NCBI GenBank assembly: GCA_025449115.1
Contig: JAHLKC010000127.1
Span: 55,300-119,299 of the forward strand
DNA: 64,000 bases
Reading direction: 5' to 3'
DNA from: Chytridium lagenaria
Lineage: Eukaryota > Chytridiomycota > Chytridiomycetes > Chytridiales > Chytridiaceae
The translations under genes were made by a program, and so were the position numbers. Below, piece by piece: positions 61,876-64,000 of this stretch; position 1 is the stretch's first letter; each line of letters begins with the position of its first letter. The notes below the pieces were generated by a model that did not search any database, had not been told where the DNA came from, and saw nothing but the letters and a program-made list of their open reading frames with translations.

Positions 61876-64000
61876 AGTGATAGCACTTCGCCTGGTTGGA
61901 AGGAGGAGTGAATCGATCCATTTTAGGGCCAAAGAGTAAAAGAGAAAGAGCGATCATCCCAAGAAAGAAAGCTGTCAACACGACAAAATGACGAAAGAAA
62001 ACGACGACAAACCCCCCTGTGATGTTTGATGGGACACAGTTCCACATCTGGAAGTACCGCATGATCGGGTACTTGAAAGGCAAAAGGCCTTTGGAAGATC
62101 GTCGAGAAGGGCTGGACGCCCTATGCAGTCGTTGACACGCCTACAAATGCCGAAAAGAAGACTAGGTTAGAAGAGGAAGATCTGGACATGAAAGCAAAAG
62201 CAAGAATCGAATCAAGAGTTCACGACATCATCCTGCCGTTGATACAGGATGAACCTACGGCAAAGGCGACTTGGGATAAAATAATCGAGACCTATGAGAG
62301 AAAGGCTCAGACAAACAGAAACGCAATTAGACGCAAACTCACGAACTTGAAGATGAAAGAAGAAGACGACTTGAAGACTTACATCGCGGAGGTCTCGTCA
62401 ACCATTCAGCAACTAAAGGCTGCGGGGGAAGACACGGCAACCCCGCAACACATCTCCATCCTCTTGACGACCCTCCCGGAAGCATACGACATCATAGTCA
62501 ATCTCCTCGAGAACGAACCCAAAGCCGAGGCTGACTATGTCTATGTCGTTGGAAAGCTGTTAGACCATGAAACGAAACTGAAAAAGAGAAAGAAAGAAAA
62601 TGATGATAACGAAGGTGCCCAGGCTCATTTTGTGGGACGCTACAACAACGAGCAACAAAGACATCGCGGCAGTGAGGACCGAGAATGCTACAATTGCGGA
62701 AAGAGAGCACACCTAGCTATAGACTGCTGGAGTGCGAGAAGAAATAACAACAACAGACACGACAGAGATAACGAGCCTCAAGCTCAACCTGCGGTTGCAG
62801 GAAGAGGTTTTTCCGTGGAAGAGGCGCGAGGTTTTCCGTGGTCGAGGAGGACGCGGAAGAGGAGGTCGAGGCCGAGGTCGAGGCCGAGGTTGGAATCGAG
62901 GACCTAATGCAAACTGGCAAAACAACAATGGAGGAAAATCCTGTGGTGTTTCGTTGCAGCAGTACCTACCGTCAACATGAGCTCGGAAGGCGGTCCGCAG
63001 ACTAGAGACACCAGATGGATGTTAGACTCTGGAGCCACTCACCACATGACGTTCCAGCGCAACATCCTGTCGAACTACCGCTCCATTCAGTGCAACATCA
63101 GCACTGCCGACAACAACAGCAATCTTGAATCCCGTGGAGTTGGTGACTGTGAAGTGAAGATTAGAAACGGCGAAAGAACGGAACGTTAATACTCAAGAAC
63201 GTTTATACGTACCAAACATCGGACGGAACCTGATCTCGCTTGGGATGGCGAGAAAGAAGGATCTTGACATTTCCGAAGGATGACGGATACGACCTTAAAC
63301 CAAAGAAAGAACCGTCAGCGCAAGCACTTGCAACGTTCACCTACAGCAGCAAAGAGAACCTCATTTACCTTGATCAAGTCATCGAATTCAAGCCAAGCAC
63401 GCCTCAGCAAAGGCCGAGAAGTCTCTGACACCGCACCATGGCACTTGCGGATGGGTCATCTAGGAAAGAAGGGAGTGAAGAAGTTAATGAAGGTAGCGAA
63501 GGGGTCAACATGACGAATGAAGAAGACACTTACCTTTGTGAGGGTTGTGTTGATGGGAAAATGACAAGGACATCATTTCCTGACAAACCCGACGAGTTGA
63601 AAGCCAAGGACCCTCTCGAGAAAATCCACGTGATATCGTTGGACCTATGAAGACCGCGTCAAATGGTGGCGCACGTTACTTCCTTACCATCGTCGATAGC
63701 GCAACAAACTACGTTACCGTTTACCTGTGCAAGAAGAAGAATGAGTCGTTCAAGTTCATCAAAAGTTTTAAAGAAGAAGCCGAGAAGAAAATCAAAAGGA
63801 AGCTCATTGAATCGTGGCAGACAACGGCGGCGAATTCAACAACTAACAATGAAGGATTGGTGTTTAGAGCATGGGATTCGACTTACCTTCACCATGCCGT
63901 ACACACCGCAACAGAACGGTGTTGCCGAACGGATGAACAGGACCTTGAACGAGAGGTCTAAAAGCATGTTAAGTTCTTCAAAACTCGAAACGCGTTTTGG
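61484..64000 (+). mobile_element. Ty1/copia retrotransposon (third copy), cut by window end
   Basis: The gag begins at ATG 61988, frame-shifted twice in the first 40 codons (extra C near 62015, extra A near 62085). Then an open stretch 62188-62907 with the zinc knuckle CYNCGKRAHLAIDC and a Gly/Arg-rich end (RGRGGRGRG). Protease RWMLDSGATHHM at about 63020 keeps the catalytic D. Integrase: WHLRMGHLG ... CEGCVDGKMTRTSF (HHCC zinc part), YFLTIVDSATNYV, then DNGGEF (one frame over) near 63825. RT and RNase H would follow outside the window. The same family as the 59477 copy. Three or more frame breaks: probably not active as read, unless they are consensus errors. Confidence 0.88.

Overview
The window is nuclear DNA of a fungus. 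A C-terminal-domain transcription factor with an N-terminal Zn2Cys6 cluster, a fungal-type bestrophin, dense short GT-AG introns (many 40-60 nt), very small intergenic gaps and Ty1/copia retrotransposons all fit a fungus. Some contents are unusual for Dikarya: a short-tailed class I myosin with no SH3, an RPAIN-type protein, and a WD40 protein carrying 'GWDRR'-type repeats known from flagellate lineages. They point, as an inference only, to an early-diverging, possibly zoosporic fungus. I cannot name the species.

Layout. 1-1346: 3' part of a Ser/Pro-rich unknown protein (minus). 2371-4708: unknown multi-pass membrane protein (plus). 5334-9320: class I myosin (minus). 9606-10667: F-box-like Cys-rich protein (plus). 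10857-12768: SR-cyclophilin (minus). 12819-13248: VMA21 (plus). 13301-13766: RPA-interacting-protein-like (plus). 13786-18202: SF3B3/RSE1 (minus). 18363-20463: C5orf34-like candidate (minus). 20687-22275: bestrophin (plus). 23027-24770 and 27145-30529: two PAF-acetylhydrolase paralogues (minus), with a poly-Q small protein (25019-25682) between them. 32589-37017: WD40 protein (plus). 37030-37443: COX19 (minus). 37436-39690: RPN3 (plus). 39929-43767: VPS39 (plus). 44404-45966: DHH1 (minus). 46019-47647: PCID2/THP1 (plus). 47970-50996: Zn2Cys6 regulator (minus).

51-64 kb is a repeat-rich compartment: relics of copia elements on both strands, a solo LTR, a plus-strand copia element (57322-61483) hit by two younger insertions (59477-60314 minus, with perfect 5-bp target duplication; and 61484 to the window end, plus).

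The genes are mostly housekeeping functions (splicing, proteasome, vacuolar trafficking and acidification, mRNA decay and export, respiratory assembly) packed head-to-head or tail-to-tail, with several start codons only about 50 bp apart or overlapping and several convergent 3' ends under 20 bp apart. No operon-like logic is implied. Several clearly conserved genes contain isolated one-base frame breaks, some at homopolymers; this looks more like consensus indels than pseudogenes. Exon boundaries were read by eye, so outer coordinates are firmer than internal ones. I saw no rRNA, tRNA or CRISPR array, and no previously undescribed multi-gene system; the most unusual items are the nested retroelements, the short-tailed myosin and the unknown membrane protein.
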